Source of the DNA: Arboricoccus pini
GTDB taxonomy: Bacteria; Pseudomonadota; Alphaproteobacteria; Geminicoccales; Geminicoccaceae
Direction: 5' to 3'
NCBI RefSeq assembly: GCF_900187945.1
Contig: NZ_FYEH01000010.1
Coordinates: 87,842 to 151,841, forward strand
DNA length: 64,000 nucleotides
This document shows positions 35,230-44,772 of this stretch, in pieces (positions within the stretch are counted from its first letter, which is position 1; every line of letters starts with the position of its first letter). The position numbers and the translations under genes were made by a program. The notes under the pieces were generated by a model. The model had not been told where the DNA came from. It was given only the letters and a program-made list of their open reading frames with translations, and did no database searches.

Positions 35230-37440
35230 ATGTCCGAGCAGAGCCCGCGACCGCCCGCTGGACTTGACGAAGGTCCGGCTGTGATAGCCGCGATGAGCGA
35301 TGCCGCCTTGCCGCCGGCCGTCCTGGAGCCTGAGGTTGATCCGGGCGATGTCGAGGACGGGCGGGGAGGCCTGCCCGCGGGGTTCGCGGCCTGGCTGGCA
35401 CAGGTCAACGGCATCGATGCCGCTTTGCTGAGCGCCTATATGCGCGATCCGCGCGGTCTGATCGAGCGAGCAAGGGCGGAAGCGGCGGCGGCGATCGTGC
35501 CGCCGGATCGGCCCGCCAGCCGGGCGGGCCGCTTCTGGCAAGGGACGACGCTTTATACGGATCTGATCGCGTCCAAGGATTTTCGCGCGCAGCTGCAGCG
35601 CCTCGAGATCGATCTGGGAACGGCGGAGAATCCGGAACCGCGCAATCTCCTCGCCACCATGAGGGATGCCTTGCAGCAATTGCAGGACCTAGTGACGGGC
35701 GTCTTGGAGAGCGACGATCCGGATGTGCTCTTTGCCAAGGAGCAGATAAAGGCGCAGGCCCAGCAGACGATCAGCGACCTTGGCAGCATCGCCTATGACC
35801 GGCCGCTCAAGGAGCGGGTTTTGCCGATCATGGGCAACGTTGCGAGCCTCGCCACCGCCGCCATGCCCTTTGCCTATGCGAGCTACACAAAGCCCGCCAG
35901 CTGGTTCTACACAGGTGCCTTGGCGGGCGCGTATGCGCGGACCCTGGCGCAAATGGGCGGCCTCGTCTTCAACCCGGCCTTGAGCATACGGCTGGTGAAG
36001 AACAATTTCCGCGATCGTCATCTGATCTGGTTCCTGCCGGCCGTCTTTTACGCCGCGCAGACCTTCCTCAAGGCGGCCTCGGACGACCGGCCGGACAATG
36101 CGCCGCTGCAGGGTCATGCCGACCAGGCCATCGCGGTCAATGAAAGCGTCTGGTGGCCGGCCGTTGTCGGCGTCGCCGAGTTCGGCCTCTTCCTCTACGC
36201 CAATTTTCCCGATGAATACCAGAAATTCAAGGATTGGACGGCGCTTAAGTTCGCCGGGGCGACTGGCAGAAGCGATCCGGCGACTCTGGGCGACATTCGT
36301 CGCTGGCTGACGGAGAAAGCCATCCGGCGGGACAGGCTACATGGTGGCACTGTTCAACTGCCGGACGGGCAAGTCGATGACGGGCGGCAGCGGTATGATC
36401 TGGCCGAGCTCATCCAAAACGACTTCAAGCTCGCAAGCGGGCTTTGGAGCGTCGTCAGGGCGGCACGCGAGACTTATGAAATGGGCGGGCGGATCGGCGA
36501 TGCGGAGAGCCAGCTTCTGGACGAGGTCGGCAGCGGCCTGCAGCGGATGGGCCAGATGTTGGAACCCCTGGTCGAAAACATACTGGGCCATGTCAAGCTC
36601 ATCGATGACGACGAGAAGCGGGTCAAGAAGATAACAGGGATCGGCCTGCTCGTGACGTCGGCCACGGTGGGCGCGGTCAATTCGCTGGGGGCCATCCGGA
36701 TTCCCGCGCTACTGTCCGACTATATTCCCTATTACCTAACCGCGTTCCTCGTCATCCTCGGCAAGCTGCACGACAATTCGCAAGGTGTCGATTCCGTCAT
36801 CCGCACCTTCGGCCTCTATAATGGCGGCTCTTTGCTGGGCGTGCCGCCGTCCGTGGTCAATCTCGCCTTCGAGTTCGCCTTCAACGAGGGAGCCTTCGAT
36901 CTGGTGGCGAGCGAGCTGCCGGTGGGCCTGCCGGCCAATGCGACGCATACGACGACGGTGCCCAGCCGCCAGATCACGCGGCATCCGGAGCTGCATCCAG
37001 GCGACGGGGCGGTGGGTTTCGGACTGCTTGCCGCCTATCAGATACTAACGGTGATGCTGGCTAGCGGTCGGATGGGCGAGGTCGTGGCGCTGAGCACGAC
37101 CAGGTTGCTGCATCTCCTGGGCAAAAATCCGAGGGCCCTGACAGCGGCGCCCGGCAACGAGGCCGAGGATGGCGCAGCGCCGCTCTCGCCCCAGGACATC
37201 GCGCGGCTGGAGGCGGCGTTGATCCGTTTCAAGCAGGCCTTCGACGGCAGGCTGGCCGAGGAGCGTCCCGGTGCCGGCATCGAGGAATTGCCTGCCGACG
37301 TGGAGGAGCAGGACCTGGCGGCGCCGGACCCTACCCAATCACTTGGGCTGCGGCCGGTGGGCCACCCCGTCGAGGAAGCCCAGGGTCTGTCGGTGGCGGA
37401 GGACGAGCCGGCAATGGCGCCGCGGCCTTCGCCGGCCTGA
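35230..37440 (+). CDS. Large protein of unknown function with central hydrophobic helices
   Basis: A 736-residue protein that I do not recognise. The first 100 residues are Pro/Glu/Ala-rich and probably disordered. From about residue 110 there is a helical region (NLLATMRDALQQLQDLVTGV; FAKEQIKAQAQQTISDLGSI). Hydrophobic segments follow in the middle (HLIWFLPAVFYAAQTFLKAA; SDYIPYYLTAFLVILGKLHD; GAVGFGLLAAYQILTVMLAS). The last 100 residues are again acidic and low-complexity. Such layout is seen in secreted effectors and in membrane-associated scaffolds. The ATG at 35230 follows GAGGAG; the frame is open further upstream. It stands as a single gene. Confidence 0.75.
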   Translation: MSEQSPRPPAGLDEGPAVIAAMSDAALPPAVLEPEVDPGDVEDGRGGLPAGFAAWLAQVNGIDAALLSAYMRDPRGLIERARAEAAAAIVPPDRPASRAGRFWQGTTLYTDLIASKDFRAQLQRLEIDLGTAENPEPRNLLATMRDALQQLQDLVTGVLESDDPDVLFAKEQIKAQAQQTISDLGSIAYDRPLKERVLPIMGNVASLATAAMPFAYASYTKPASWFYTGALAGAYARTLAQMGGLVFNPALSIRLVKNNFRDRHLIWFLPAVFYAAQTFLKAASDDRPDNAPLQGHADQAIAVNESVWWPAVVGVAEFGLFLYANFPDEYQKFKDWTALKFAGATGRSDPATLGDIRRWLTEKAIRRDRLHGGTVQLPDGQVDDGRQRYDLAELIQNDFKLASGLWSVVRAARETYEMGGRIGDAESQLLDEVGSGLQRMGQMLEPLVENILGHVKLIDDDEKRVKKITGIGLLVTSATVGAVNSLGAIRIPALLSDYIPYYLTAFLVILGKLHDNSQGVDSVIRTFGLYNGGSLLGVPPSVVNLAFEFAFNEGAFDLVASELPVGLPANATHTTTVPSRQITRHPELHPGDGAVGFGLLAAYQILTVMLASGRMGEVVALSTTRLLHLLGKNPRALTAAPGNEAEDGAAPLSPQDIARLEAALIRFKQAFDGRLAEERPGAGIEELPADVEEQDLAAPDPTQSLGLRPVGHPVEEAQGLSVAEDEPAMAPRPSPA

Positions 37441-37541
37441 GAGCTACGGCTAGAGCGGGGTTTGCACTCATGTTGCAATTGTTCTTAGGTGCCCCCTGCC
37501 GGTGACGGAGCGCGCCGGACTGAGCGAGGGAGGTGCGAAGA

Positions 37542-39248
37542 ATGACGGGCAAGCCAAGTGGCCTCAGCCATGGGCTCACCAATTATGGCGATCCGGATTT
37601 CTCGCTTTATCTCAGGCGGTCCTTCGCCCGCTCGATGGGGCTGTCGGTCGATCTGTTGAAGCGACCGGTGGTGGGCATCACCAACACGGCGAGCGGCTTC
37701 AATAATTGCCATCGGCATTTTCCCGAGCTGCTGGAGGCCGTGAAGCGGGGTGTGCTGGCGGCGGGCGGATTGCCGCTCGACTTCCCCACGACATCGCTGG
37801 GGGAGGGGTTTCTCTCGCCCACCAGCCTGCGCTTCAGGAATCTCATGGCGATGGACACGGAGGAGTTGATCCGCGCCCAGCCCATGGATTCGGTGGTGCT
37901 GATGGGCGGTTGCGACAAGACGGTGCCAGCCCAGCTGATGGGCGCCCTCTCGGCCGACCGGCCGGCCGTGCAGTTGATCGGCGGGCCGATGATGACCGGC
38001 CGCTACAAAGGCGAGCGGCTGGGTGCCTGCACCGATTGCCGGCGCTTTTGGGCGCGTTATCGGGCGGGCGAGATCGACCAGCCCGAGATCGAGGCGATCG
38101 AGGGCAATCTTGCCACCACGGCTGGGACCTGCGCCGTGATGGGGACGGCCTCGACCATGGCCTGTCTGGCCGAGGCGCTGGGCATGATCCTGCCGGGCAC
38201 CGCCGCCATTCCGGCCGTCCATGCCGACCGGCTGCGGGCGGCCGAGGCCACCGGGCGCCTCGCAGTGGCGCTCATAGGCAGCGGCCGTACCCCAAGGCGG
38301 ATCATCACGGCAAAGTCGGTCGAGAACGCGCTGCGCGTGCTTCTGGCGCTCGGCGGCTCGACGAATGCCATCATCCATCTGACGGCGATCGCAGGCCGTG
38401 CCGGGATCGAGGTGACGCTGGATCGGCTGAACGAGCTCAGCGACACAACCCCCGTGCTCGTCAATCTGAAGCCGGTCGGCCGGCATTACATGGAGGATTT
38501 CCACGCCGGCGGCGGCATGGGGGCGGTCCTGCGCGAGCTGCGCCCGCTCCTCCATCTGGACTGCCTGACGGTGACGGGCGAGACGCTGGGCGAGCGGCTG
38601 GACGCCGAGGGTGCGCCCTGGGTCGACCGCGAGATCATTGCCAGTGCGGCGGCGCCCTTGGAGCCGGTGGGCGGGCTCGTGGCGCTGTTCGGCTCGCTGG
38701 CGCCGGCCGGAGCGATCCTGAAGCGCTCGGCTGCCGACAGCAGCCTCTTCGAGCGGGAGGGCAGGGCGGTGGTCTTCACCTCGCTTGCGGACCTCTCCGC
38801 CCGGATCGACGATCCGGCGCTTGACGTCAGGGCGGAGGATTTCCTCGTCCTGCAGCAGGCGGGACCGCACAGCCAGTCCGGCATGCCGGAGGCAGGCTAC
38901 CTGCCGATCCCCAAAAAGCTGGCGGCCAAAGGGGTCAAGGACATGGTGCGGATCTCGGACGCGCGCATGAGCGGCACGGCGTTCGGCACGATCGTCCTGC
39001 ACGTCACGCCGGATGCGGCCTCGGGCGGGCCTTTGGCCCTGGTGCGAGATGGCGACCGGATCCGCCTCTCCGTTGCCGCCCGGCGGATCGACCTTCTCGT
39101 CGAGCCGGACGAGATGGCGAAGCGGCGGGCGGCCGTGACCGTGCCGCCGTCCCCTCGGCGGCGCGGCTATGACCGACTCTATGCCGATCATGTCACCGGC
39201 GCCGATCAGGGTTGCGACTTCGACTTCATGCGTGATGTCCAGGGCTAG
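37542..39248 (+). CDS. IlvD/Edd-family dehydratase (probable sugar-acid dehydratase)
   Basis: A 568-residue iron-sulfur dehydratase. Cluster-binding and active-site segments are LMGGCDKTVPAQLMG, GACTDCRRFW, CAVMGTASTMACLAEALG and the C-terminal KKLAAKGVKDMVRISDARMS. It dehydrates a 2,3-dihydroxy acid. The opening LTNYGDPDFSLYLRRSFARS is typical of the branch acting on sugar acids such as arabonate or xylonate more than of biosynthetic IlvD. The ATG at 37542 has GAGGGAGG upstream. It converges with an amidase, and no sugar transport gene is adjacent. Confidence 0.88.
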   Translation: MTGKPSGLSHGLTNYGDPDFSLYLRRSFARSMGLSVDLLKRPVVGITNTASGFNNCHRHFPELLEAVKRGVLAAGGLPLDFPTTSLGEGFLSPTSLRFRNLMAMDTEELIRAQPMDSVVLMGGCDKTVPAQLMGALSADRPAVQLIGGPMMTGRYKGERLGACTDCRRFWARYRAGEIDQPEIEAIEGNLATTAGTCAVMGTASTMACLAEALGMILPGTAAIPAVHADRLRAAEATGRLAVALIGSGRTPRRIITAKSVENALRVLLALGGSTNAIIHLTAIAGRAGIEVTLDRLNELSDTTPVLVNLKPVGRHYMEDFHAGGGMGAVLRELRPLLHLDCLTVTGETLGERLDAEGAPWVDREIIASAAAPLEPVGGLVALFGSLAPAGAILKRSAADSSLFEREGRAVVFTSLADLSARIDDPALDVRAEDFLVLQQAGPHSQSGMPEAGYLPIPKKLAAKGVKDMVRISDARMSGTAFGTIVLHVTPDAASGGPLALVRDGDRIRLSVAARRIDLLVEPDEMAKRRAAVTVPPSPRRRGYDRLYADHVTGADQGCDFDFMRDVQG

Positions 39249-39266
39249 GCGCCGCGCAGCTCCGGC

Positions 39267-40703
39267 TCAACCGCCAGCACAGATCGCCGGGCGGCGGTTC
39301 GTCCACGGGCGGGCCGCCTCGATCTGGGCCGCGAGGTTCAAGAGGGTCGCCTCGTCGCCAAAACGGCCGACGAACTGGGTGCCGATCGGGATATCGTCGT
39401 CGGTCCAGGCGGTCGGCACGGAGACCGCCGGCAAGCCTGAGATGTTGAAGGCGAACATATAGGCCGCATCGGTCCAAAGGGCATTGTAGCGCTCGTAATC
39501 GGCGATCTTCATGTCCCAATAGCCGACCGGGCGCGGCAATTGCGTCAAGGTCGGCGTGAGGAACGCGTCGAAGGGATCAAGATCCATGGCGATCACCTTG
39601 GCGGTGTCGCGCATCACGTGCACGCTGGTCGCATAGTGCAGCGCGTCCAGGGAGCGGCCGCGCTCGAGCTGCGCCCAGTTATAGGGCAGGAGGTCGTCCT
39701 GCCTGACCGGCCGTCCCACCTCCTTGGCCAGTTCCTCAAAGCCCAGCACCGTCTCGACGGCGATGACATCGTTATAATGCGACCAGGCACCCTCGAGGTC
39801 GCCCGCCATGTCGTGGGGTACGAGCTCGTGACCGAGCTCCTTTAAGAGCGTTATCATCGCTTCCATGGCGGCCATCACCTCGGGTGCCAATGGCGGGCCC
39901 CAGGGTGCCTTTGTGGTGTAGCCGATGCGTAGTCTCTTCTTGGGCGTGGCGATGCTGGCCAGCCAGGTGCCGTCGGGCACGGGGGGCGTATAGGGATCGC
40001 CCGGCAGGTTGATCGCCGTGGCATCGAGGAAGGCCGCCGTGTCGCGCACGCTGCGTGTCACCGCCAGGGAATAGACGCTGCCATGCCAGAAATCGGCATA
40101 AGGTGCGTAGCTGATCCGCCCCCGCGAGGGCTTCAGTCCCAGAATGCCGCAGCAGGATGCCGGCACGCGGATCGAGCCGCCGCCGTCGGTGGCCTCGCCC
40201 AGCGGTACCAGGCGGGCAGCCACCGCCGCCGCCGAGCCGCCGCTCGACCCGCCCGGCGTCACGGCCGGGTTCCAGGGATTGAGAGTCGGGCCGTAGGCTG
40301 GCGGCTCGGTGGCGATGCACCAGCCATTCTCCGGCACGTTGCTGCGCCCGAGCGGCACCAGCCCCGCCTCCTTCATCCGCGTCACCATCGCCGTATCGAT
40401 CTGGCAGACATAGTCGCGCCGATAGGCCAGGCCGGCCGTGAGCGGTGTGCCCTTCCAGAGCGAGCCTATGTCCTTCAAGAGAAAGGGTACGCCCGCGAAC
40501 AAGCCATCGCCCGGAGCCACTGCCCGCTCGCGGGCGAGCTCGAAGAGCTTGAGCGGCACGGCGTTCAGTTGGGGGTCGATCGCCTCGATCAGGCCGATCG
40601 CCACCTCGGCGAGTTCGGTTGCCTTGACCTCTTTGCGCTTGACCTTCTCCGCCAGCCCCAGGGCGTCGCTCGCGGTGTAGAGCCCGATCAGGTCGGCGGT
40701 CAT
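39267..40703 (-). CDS. Amidase-signature-family amidase
   Basis: A 478-residue amidase-signature hydrolase. The Ser-cisSer-Lys triad is present: Lys in [15 protein letters not shown] and the Gly/Ser-rich loop [19 protein letters not shown] with the nucleophile downstream in [13 protein letters not shown]. Length is normal. GGAGGAAG precedes the ATG at 40701-40703. The substrate amide is unknown. It converges with the dehydratase, separated by 18 bases. Confidence 0.92.
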   Translation of the reverse strand: MTADLIGLYTASDALGLAEKVKRKEVKATELAEVAIGLIEAIDPQLNAVPLKLFELARERAVAPGDGLFAGVPFLLKDIGSLWKGTPLTAGLAYRRDYVCQIDTAMVTRMKEAGLVPLGRSNVPENGWCIATEPPAYGPTLNPWNPAVTPGGSSGGSAAAVAARLVPLGEATDGGGSIRVPASCCGILGLKPSRGRISYAPYADFWHGSVYSLAVTRSVRDTAAFLDATAINLPGDPYTPPVPDGTWLASIATPKKRLRIGYTTKAPWGPPLAPEVMAAMEAMITLLKELGHELVPHDMAGDLEGAWSHYNDVIAVETVLGFEELAKEVGRPVRQDDLLPYNWAQLERGRSLDALHYATSVHVMRDTAKVIAMDLDPFDAFLTPTLTQLPRPVGYWDMKIADYERYNALWTDAAYMFAFNISGLPAVSVPTAWTDDDIPIGTQFVGRFGDEATLLNLAAQIEAARPWTNRRPAICAGG

Positions 40704-40884
40704 GCATCTTCCTCCAGTGCATAGGGGCCGCGGGCAGCGTTTCACAGCTTCCGGTAAGCCACAAGCCTGCCAGCGGCGAATGCCGCATCCAATCGCAAAG
40801 GACGATCATATAATTCGAAACGTTTCATTGGATCGATGAGATGCGCGGGAGCATTTTCCACTTCGTCAAGCTTGGAAGGGGACC

Positions 40885-41964
40885 ATGGCAAGCCGCGCCA
40901 TACATGTGCGGAGCAGCATTCAGGGCCGAGCGCTCGGACGGCAGGGCGCCCGAGTGCTTCGTCGCTTTGTCCCGGGCATGCTGCTTTGCCTCGTCGTCGC
41001 CGCCGTCGCCTGGCTGGCGGCCCTGGGTGAGTCGGCCCTTCTTGGCCGGGCGTGGCTCGAATGGCTGGTGCTGGCCATCATTCTGGGCGCTGGCCTGCGC
41101 ACGGCCTGGCGGCCGCCTCGCGCCTTCGATCCGGGGATCGCCTTCGCCGCCAAGCGGCTCCTGGAGATTGCCGTGGTCCTTTTGGGCGCCTCCTTGGACG
41201 CGGCGAGCCTGAGGCAAAGCGGACTCGCTCTGCTGCTCGGCATCGCGCTGGTCGTCTTCCTGGCGCTGGCCCTGGGCTACGGCCTGGGCCGGCTCCTAGG
41301 CCTGCCGCATCGACTGGCGGTACTGGTGGCCGCCGGCAATGCCATCTGCGGCAACTCGGCGATTGCCGCCATCGCGCCCGTGCTGGGCGCCGACGGCGAG
41401 GAGGTGACGGCCTCGATTGCGTTCACGGCCGTCCTGGGCGTGCTCGTCGTCCTCGTCCTGCCGCCCTTGATGGCGCTCCTTCAGCTGAGCCAGCTGCAAT
41501 ATGGCGTTCTGGCCGGGTTGACCGTCTATGCCGTGCCGCAGGTCCTGGCGGCGACCGCACCCATCTCGGCCCTGAGCGTCCAGATCGGCACTCTCGTCAA
41601 GCTCGTCCGCGTCCTCATGCTGGGACCGGTCATACTGATGATCGCCTGCCTGGCCGGGTCAGGGAAGGGTATGGGCGCCGCCCGACGGCGGCCCGCCGGT
41701 GCCAAGCTCCTCCCCTGGTTCATCCTGGGCTTTCTTGGCATGGCGGCGCTGCGCTCGCTGGGGCTCCTTCCCGAGCTCGCGCGATCGGGCATGGCGCTGA
41801 CCGCCACCTTCTTGACCATCCTCTCGATGGCGGCCCTGGGCCTGGGCGTCGATATGCGCACGGTGGTGCGCTCCAGCCCCCGCGTGTGCCTGGCGGCCGG
41901 CGGTTCGCTCCTGCTCCTAGGCGCGATCAGCCTCGGGCTCATCGCCGCGCTCGGCCTTGCCTGA
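40885..41964 (+). CDS. yeiH: YeiH/UPF0324-family membrane transporter
   Basis: A 359-residue integral membrane protein with about 10 hydrophobic helices. The YeiH family signatures are AKRLLEIAVVLLGASLD, LVAAGNAICGNSAIAAIAPV and the repeat-like ASIAFTAVLGVLVVLVLPPL. Members are described as putative sulfate or anion exporters. GGAAGGGGA precedes the ATG. It overlaps the 3' end of the convergent LysR gene by 48 bases; yeiH genes commonly travel with a LysR regulator. Confidence 0.88.
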   Translation: MASRAIHVRSSIQGRALGRQGARVLRRFVPGMLLCLVVAAVAWLAALGESALLGRAWLEWLVLAIILGAGLRTAWRPPRAFDPGIAFAAKRLLEIAVVLLGASLDAASLRQSGLALLLGIALVVFLALALGYGLGRLLGLPHRLAVLVAAGNAICGNSAIAAIAPVLGADGEEVTASIAFTAVLGVLVVLVLPPLMALLQLSQLQYGVLAGLTVYAVPQVLAATAPISALSVQIGTLVKLVRVLMLGPVILMIACLAGSGKGMGAARRRPAGAKLLPWFILGFLGMAALRSLGLLPELARSGMALTATFLTILSMAALGLGVDMRTVVRSSPRVCLAAGGSLLLLGAISLGLIAALGLA

Positions 41965-42855
41965 GATGCCGTCGGCGCCCATGCGCAGGATGGCAAGGAA
42001 GTTTTCGCCTGCCCGGCTCCGATAGCGCTCCTTGTGCCAGAGGCAGTCGAAGCGGCGGCGCGGCAGCGGAAAAGGGAGGCGCTGCAACCGGCCAGCCGCG
42101 ATACCGCCCGCCGCCGCCAGCTCGGAGATGGCGGCGGCCCCGAGGCCCGCTTCGACCGCGCCCAGGACCCCCTCGTTGGAGGGCATCTCCAAAACAATGC
42201 GCAGGGCTTGCGGATCCAGGCCGGCCATGGCGATCGCCAGCTCGAACTCGGTACGCGTGCCGGACCCGCGCTCGCGCGAGACCCAGGGCAGCTCGAGCAG
42301 CCGCTGCCGGGTGTCAATCCTCTGGCCGCCCGGCAGGCCATCCCGGCCAAGGACGACGACCAGCCGGTCGGCGCCGACCGGCTCCGCCTGCAGGGCGGTC
42401 TCGTCGACGCCGCCCTCGACGAGGCCGATCTCGGCCGTCCCCTCGAGGACCGCCGAGGCGACCTTGGCCGTGTTGCCGATCGCGACCTCGAGACCAACGC
42501 CCGGATGCCGTGCCCGGAAAGTCGCCAGGCGTGCCGGCAGCCAGTAGCTGGCGATCGTCTGGCTGGCCGCGACCCGCAGCGTGCCGCCTTCCGTCAGCGC
42601 AAAATCCTGGAGCAGGCATCTTGCGGCCTCCGCGCGCGCGAGCACTGCCGCCGCCTCGGGAACGAACGCACGCCCGGCCTCGGTCAACTCGATCCGCCGG
42701 CCGATGCGATTGAAGAGATGAGTGTCGTAGCGCGTCTCGAGTGCCTTGATGGCGGCGCTGACCGTCGACTGGGTGAGATTGAGTGCTGCCGCCGCCAGCG
42801 TCACGTGCTGCCGCTCGGCTACCGCCAGGAAGATGCGCAACTGGTCGAGCGTCAT
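41917..42855 (-). CDS. LysR-family regulator (YeiE/CysB-like position)
   Basis: A 312-residue LysR regulator. The HTH is MTLDQLRIFLAVAERQHVTL through AAALNLTQSTVSAAIKALE, and the effector domain follows with LRVAASQTIASYWLPARL. The ATG at 42853-42855 begins the domain exactly. Its tail overlaps yeiH by 48 bases in convergent orientation, an unusually deep overlap for two conserved genes. It probably controls yeiH. Confidence 0.9.
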   Translation of the reverse strand: MTLDQLRIFLAVAERQHVTLAAAALNLTQSTVSAAIKALETRYDTHLFNRIGRRIELTEAGRAFVPEAAAVLARAEAARCLLQDFALTEGGTLRVAASQTIASYWLPARLATFRARHPGVGLEVAIGNTAKVASAVLEGTAEIGLVEGGVDETALQAEPVGADRLVVVLGRDGLPGGQRIDTRQRLLELPWVSRERGSGTRTEFELAIAMAGLDPQALRIVLEMPSNEGVLGAVEAGLGAAAISELAAAGGIAAGRLQRLPFPLPRRRFDCLWHKERYRSRAGENFLAILRMGADGISGKAERGDEPEADRA

Positions 42856-42939
42856 GATCCTGGCGCCAAGCACGGTTCCATCGACGCCGCGGAGGAGAAT
42901 GAGCGGATGGTCATGGCGTGATCCGCCGCGACGTCGACA

Positions 42940-43326
42940 TCAGATCAGGCGGATCGGGGCTGGATACGCCGCCAGCCGCGAATCCGCGGTCAAAAGCGTG
43001 ATCCCCTCGACCATGGTCTGGGCGACAAGGATGCGATCAAAGGGGTCCTTATGGATGGGCGGCAGGCTCTCTATCGCCACCGCATGCTCGCCCGTGATGG
43101 GCAGTTCGCGATAGCCATGGTCGAGCAGGCCACGCCGCAGCAGCCGCGCATCGACCTGGAAATCCGCCCGACCGAGGCTGTGCTTGATGGCGATCTCCCA
43201 AAGGCTGGCCGAGCTGAAGAGCAGCGTGTTCGCCAGATCGTCCATGAGTCCCTGGGCCGCCGGGGAGAGCCGTTCCGGCCGGCCCGCAGCCCAGAGAAGG
43301 ACATGCGTGTCGAGAAGGAGCTTCAT
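42940..43326 (-). CDS. vapC: PIN-domain toxin (VapC-type)
   Basis: A 128-residue PIN ribonuclease toxin. The acidic site is visible as MKLLLDTHVLLW, SSASLWEIAIKHSLG, DPFDRILVAQTMVEG and LLTADSRL. The start overlaps the antitoxin stop by four bases. It would cleave RNA when freed from the antitoxin, serving plasmid maintenance or stress response. Confidence 0.92.
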   Translation of the reverse strand: MKLLLDTHVLLWAAGRPERLSPAAQGLMDDLANTLLFSSASLWEIAIKHSLGRADFQVDARLLRRGLLDHGYRELPITGEHAVAIESLPPIHKDPFDRILVAQTMVEGITLLTADSRLAAYPAPIRLI

Positions 43327-43565
43327 GCCTCCTCGTCAAAAAGCGCCTCGATGGCGGCCTCGCCCAGGCGATCGAAATCGTCCGGCACCCGGATGCCTGG
43401 CATGAACCCCAGCCGTCCAGCGGCATCGGCGACCGGCGGGTCGACCGGCGTGACCTTGACCAGCGGTCGCCCGGCCCGGGCGATGACGAAGGGCTGGCCG
43501 TTCACCGCCTGCTCGATCAGCTTCGAGAGATGGGTCTTGGCTTCGTGAATATTGACCGTCAGCAT
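43323..43565 (-). CDS. Phd/YefM-family antitoxin
   Basis: An 80-residue antitoxin. The N-terminal half is the Phd fold (MLTVNIHEAKTHLSKLIEQA, with NGQPFVIARAGRPLVKVTPV), which dimerises and binds DNA; the C-terminal part (DFDRLGEAAIEALFDEEA) is the toxin-neutralising tail. It is the first gene of the two-gene operon, with a perfect palindromic operator directly upstream. Confidence 0.92.
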   Translation of the reverse strand: MLTVNIHEAKTHLSKLIEQAVNGQPFVIARAGRPLVKVTPVDPPVADAAGRLGFMPGIRVPDDFDRLGEAAIEALFDEEA

Positions 43566-43581
43566 AAGGCCGTTCCATATG

Positions 43582-43599
43582 AACTAAGTCTACTTAGTT
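43582..43599. promoter_or_regulatory. Toxin-antitoxin operator palindrome
   Basis: AACTAAGT-CT-ACTTAGTT, a perfect 8+2+8 dyad 17 bases before the antitoxin start, in a locally AT-rich promoter. Fits autoregulation by the Phd antitoxin. Confidence 0.75.
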
Positions 43600-43762
43600 T
43601 AGTCTTTCCCAGTTGTCTATCAAGTCCGCCGACCGTTGTATCGTCACCATTTCCGCATGCTGGAACGCTATCGGGGCCGCTGGCATGGCAATGCGTGGCA
43701 CCTTGGTCGAAAACTTTCTGCACCTCGGTCGGGTGGGCCGGCCGAATCGCTTGGAGATGATG

Positions 43763-44182
43763 ATGACGACGCGAGCCAGCCGAAAACTCACCCATTCGGC
43801 CGTTGCGACCATGCTGGCGGCGGCAGTGGCCAAGGCCGAGTCGATGGGCGTGCCGCAGAATGTCTGGATCGTCGACGATGGCGGTAATCCCCTCGGCTTC
43901 ACGCGCATGGACGGGGCCAAGCTGCTCTCCATCGAGACCTCCAAATCGAAGGCGATCACCGCCGCCTCGCATCGCCAGCCGACCGGTCGCCTCGACCCGG
44001 CTGTGGAGGTGAAGTTCGCCCTCGCTTCCGGCGGCAGGCTGACCAATCTCGAGGGCGGCCTGCCGATCCTGATCGAGGATGAGTATGTGGGCGGCATCGG
44101 CGTCGGGTCAGGCAAGGGTGCCGAGGACGTCGAGGTGGCAAAGGCGGCCTTGGCGGCGATCGGCGCGCGCGTCGACTTCTAG
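43763..44182 (+). CDS. GlcG/HbpS-family (DUF336) heme-degrading-type protein
   Basis: A 139-residue member of the GlcG/HbpS/PduO-C family: NVWIVDDGGNPLGFTRMDGA, SIETSKSKAITAASHRQPTG, LEGGLPILIEDEYVGGIGV and the final EDVEVAKAALAAIG are all in place. Members bind heme or cofactors and are often associated with oxidative stress. Three ATGs in a row begin at 43757; 43763 is best spaced from GGAG at 43753-43756. It stands alone. Confidence 0.85.
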   Translation: MTTRASRKLTHSAVATMLAAAVAKAESMGVPQNVWIVDDGGNPLGFTRMDGAKLLSIETSKSKAITAASHRQPTGRLDPAVEVKFALASGGRLTNLEGGLPILIEDEYVGGIGVGSGKGAEDVEVAKAALAAIGARVDF

Positions 44183-44772
44183 CTCGGCGTCCGCCGGGCA
44201 TGCCAACCACCGCCGCGCGGCGCTCGCGAGGCGTTCCAATCGCGGGCCGGCGCACGACGTCGGTCCGGCAAAGGGGCGCGAGAGCGGCGGTGCCAACGTT
44301 ATCCGCAGGCGTCCGCGCCCGTTCCGGTCGCGAGCTAGGATGTGCGTTTTGCCAACTGTGGGCAACGGCCCCTGTATGCGGCGGGCCCGTCGGTTTGGCG
44401 TGCCAAGCAGGGTAAGCGGGGCCCGTTCCTCTTCATCGCCCCCTTCGTGGGCGCGCATCTCCAGGCCTGGCCGCAGATACCGCCGTCGCGCAAACGCCGA
44501 TGCAGAGTCGAGTTTTATCATCATCCGTCGCACGAATGTCTGAGCGGCGAGGTGGATGGCTACCAGACGCTGTTGCACTGGCATCATTCCGCGTGCTGCA
44601 TGAGATCGCCCATGGCGTTCTTCCCTGTGGTGGAGGAGGCGGGGCCGATCGTCGCCGGGCCTTGCCCTACATGAGTCCGCAGGGCCATCTGCCGCTGCCG
44701 GGCGAATCGTCTTTGGCATCGGTCCGGCCAAGCCACTCAACGCGATCCCTTTCGATAAAAGGACCTCAGGCC
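44183..44772. other. Intergenic or eroded region
   Basis: About 590 bases. Some plus-strand text (GPFLFIAPFVGAHLQAWPQI; RVLHEIAHGVLPCGGGGG in another frame) looks like a decayed gene with a signal-peptide-like start, but no family can be named. The promoter of the FMN reductase must be at its right end. Confidence 0.4.

Noticed and set aside
37706..38824. Plus-strand frame of 372 codons inside the dehydratase gene
   Set aside because: Shifted frame of a clear IlvD/Edd gene; low-complexity Gly/Arg/Ala text without any motif.
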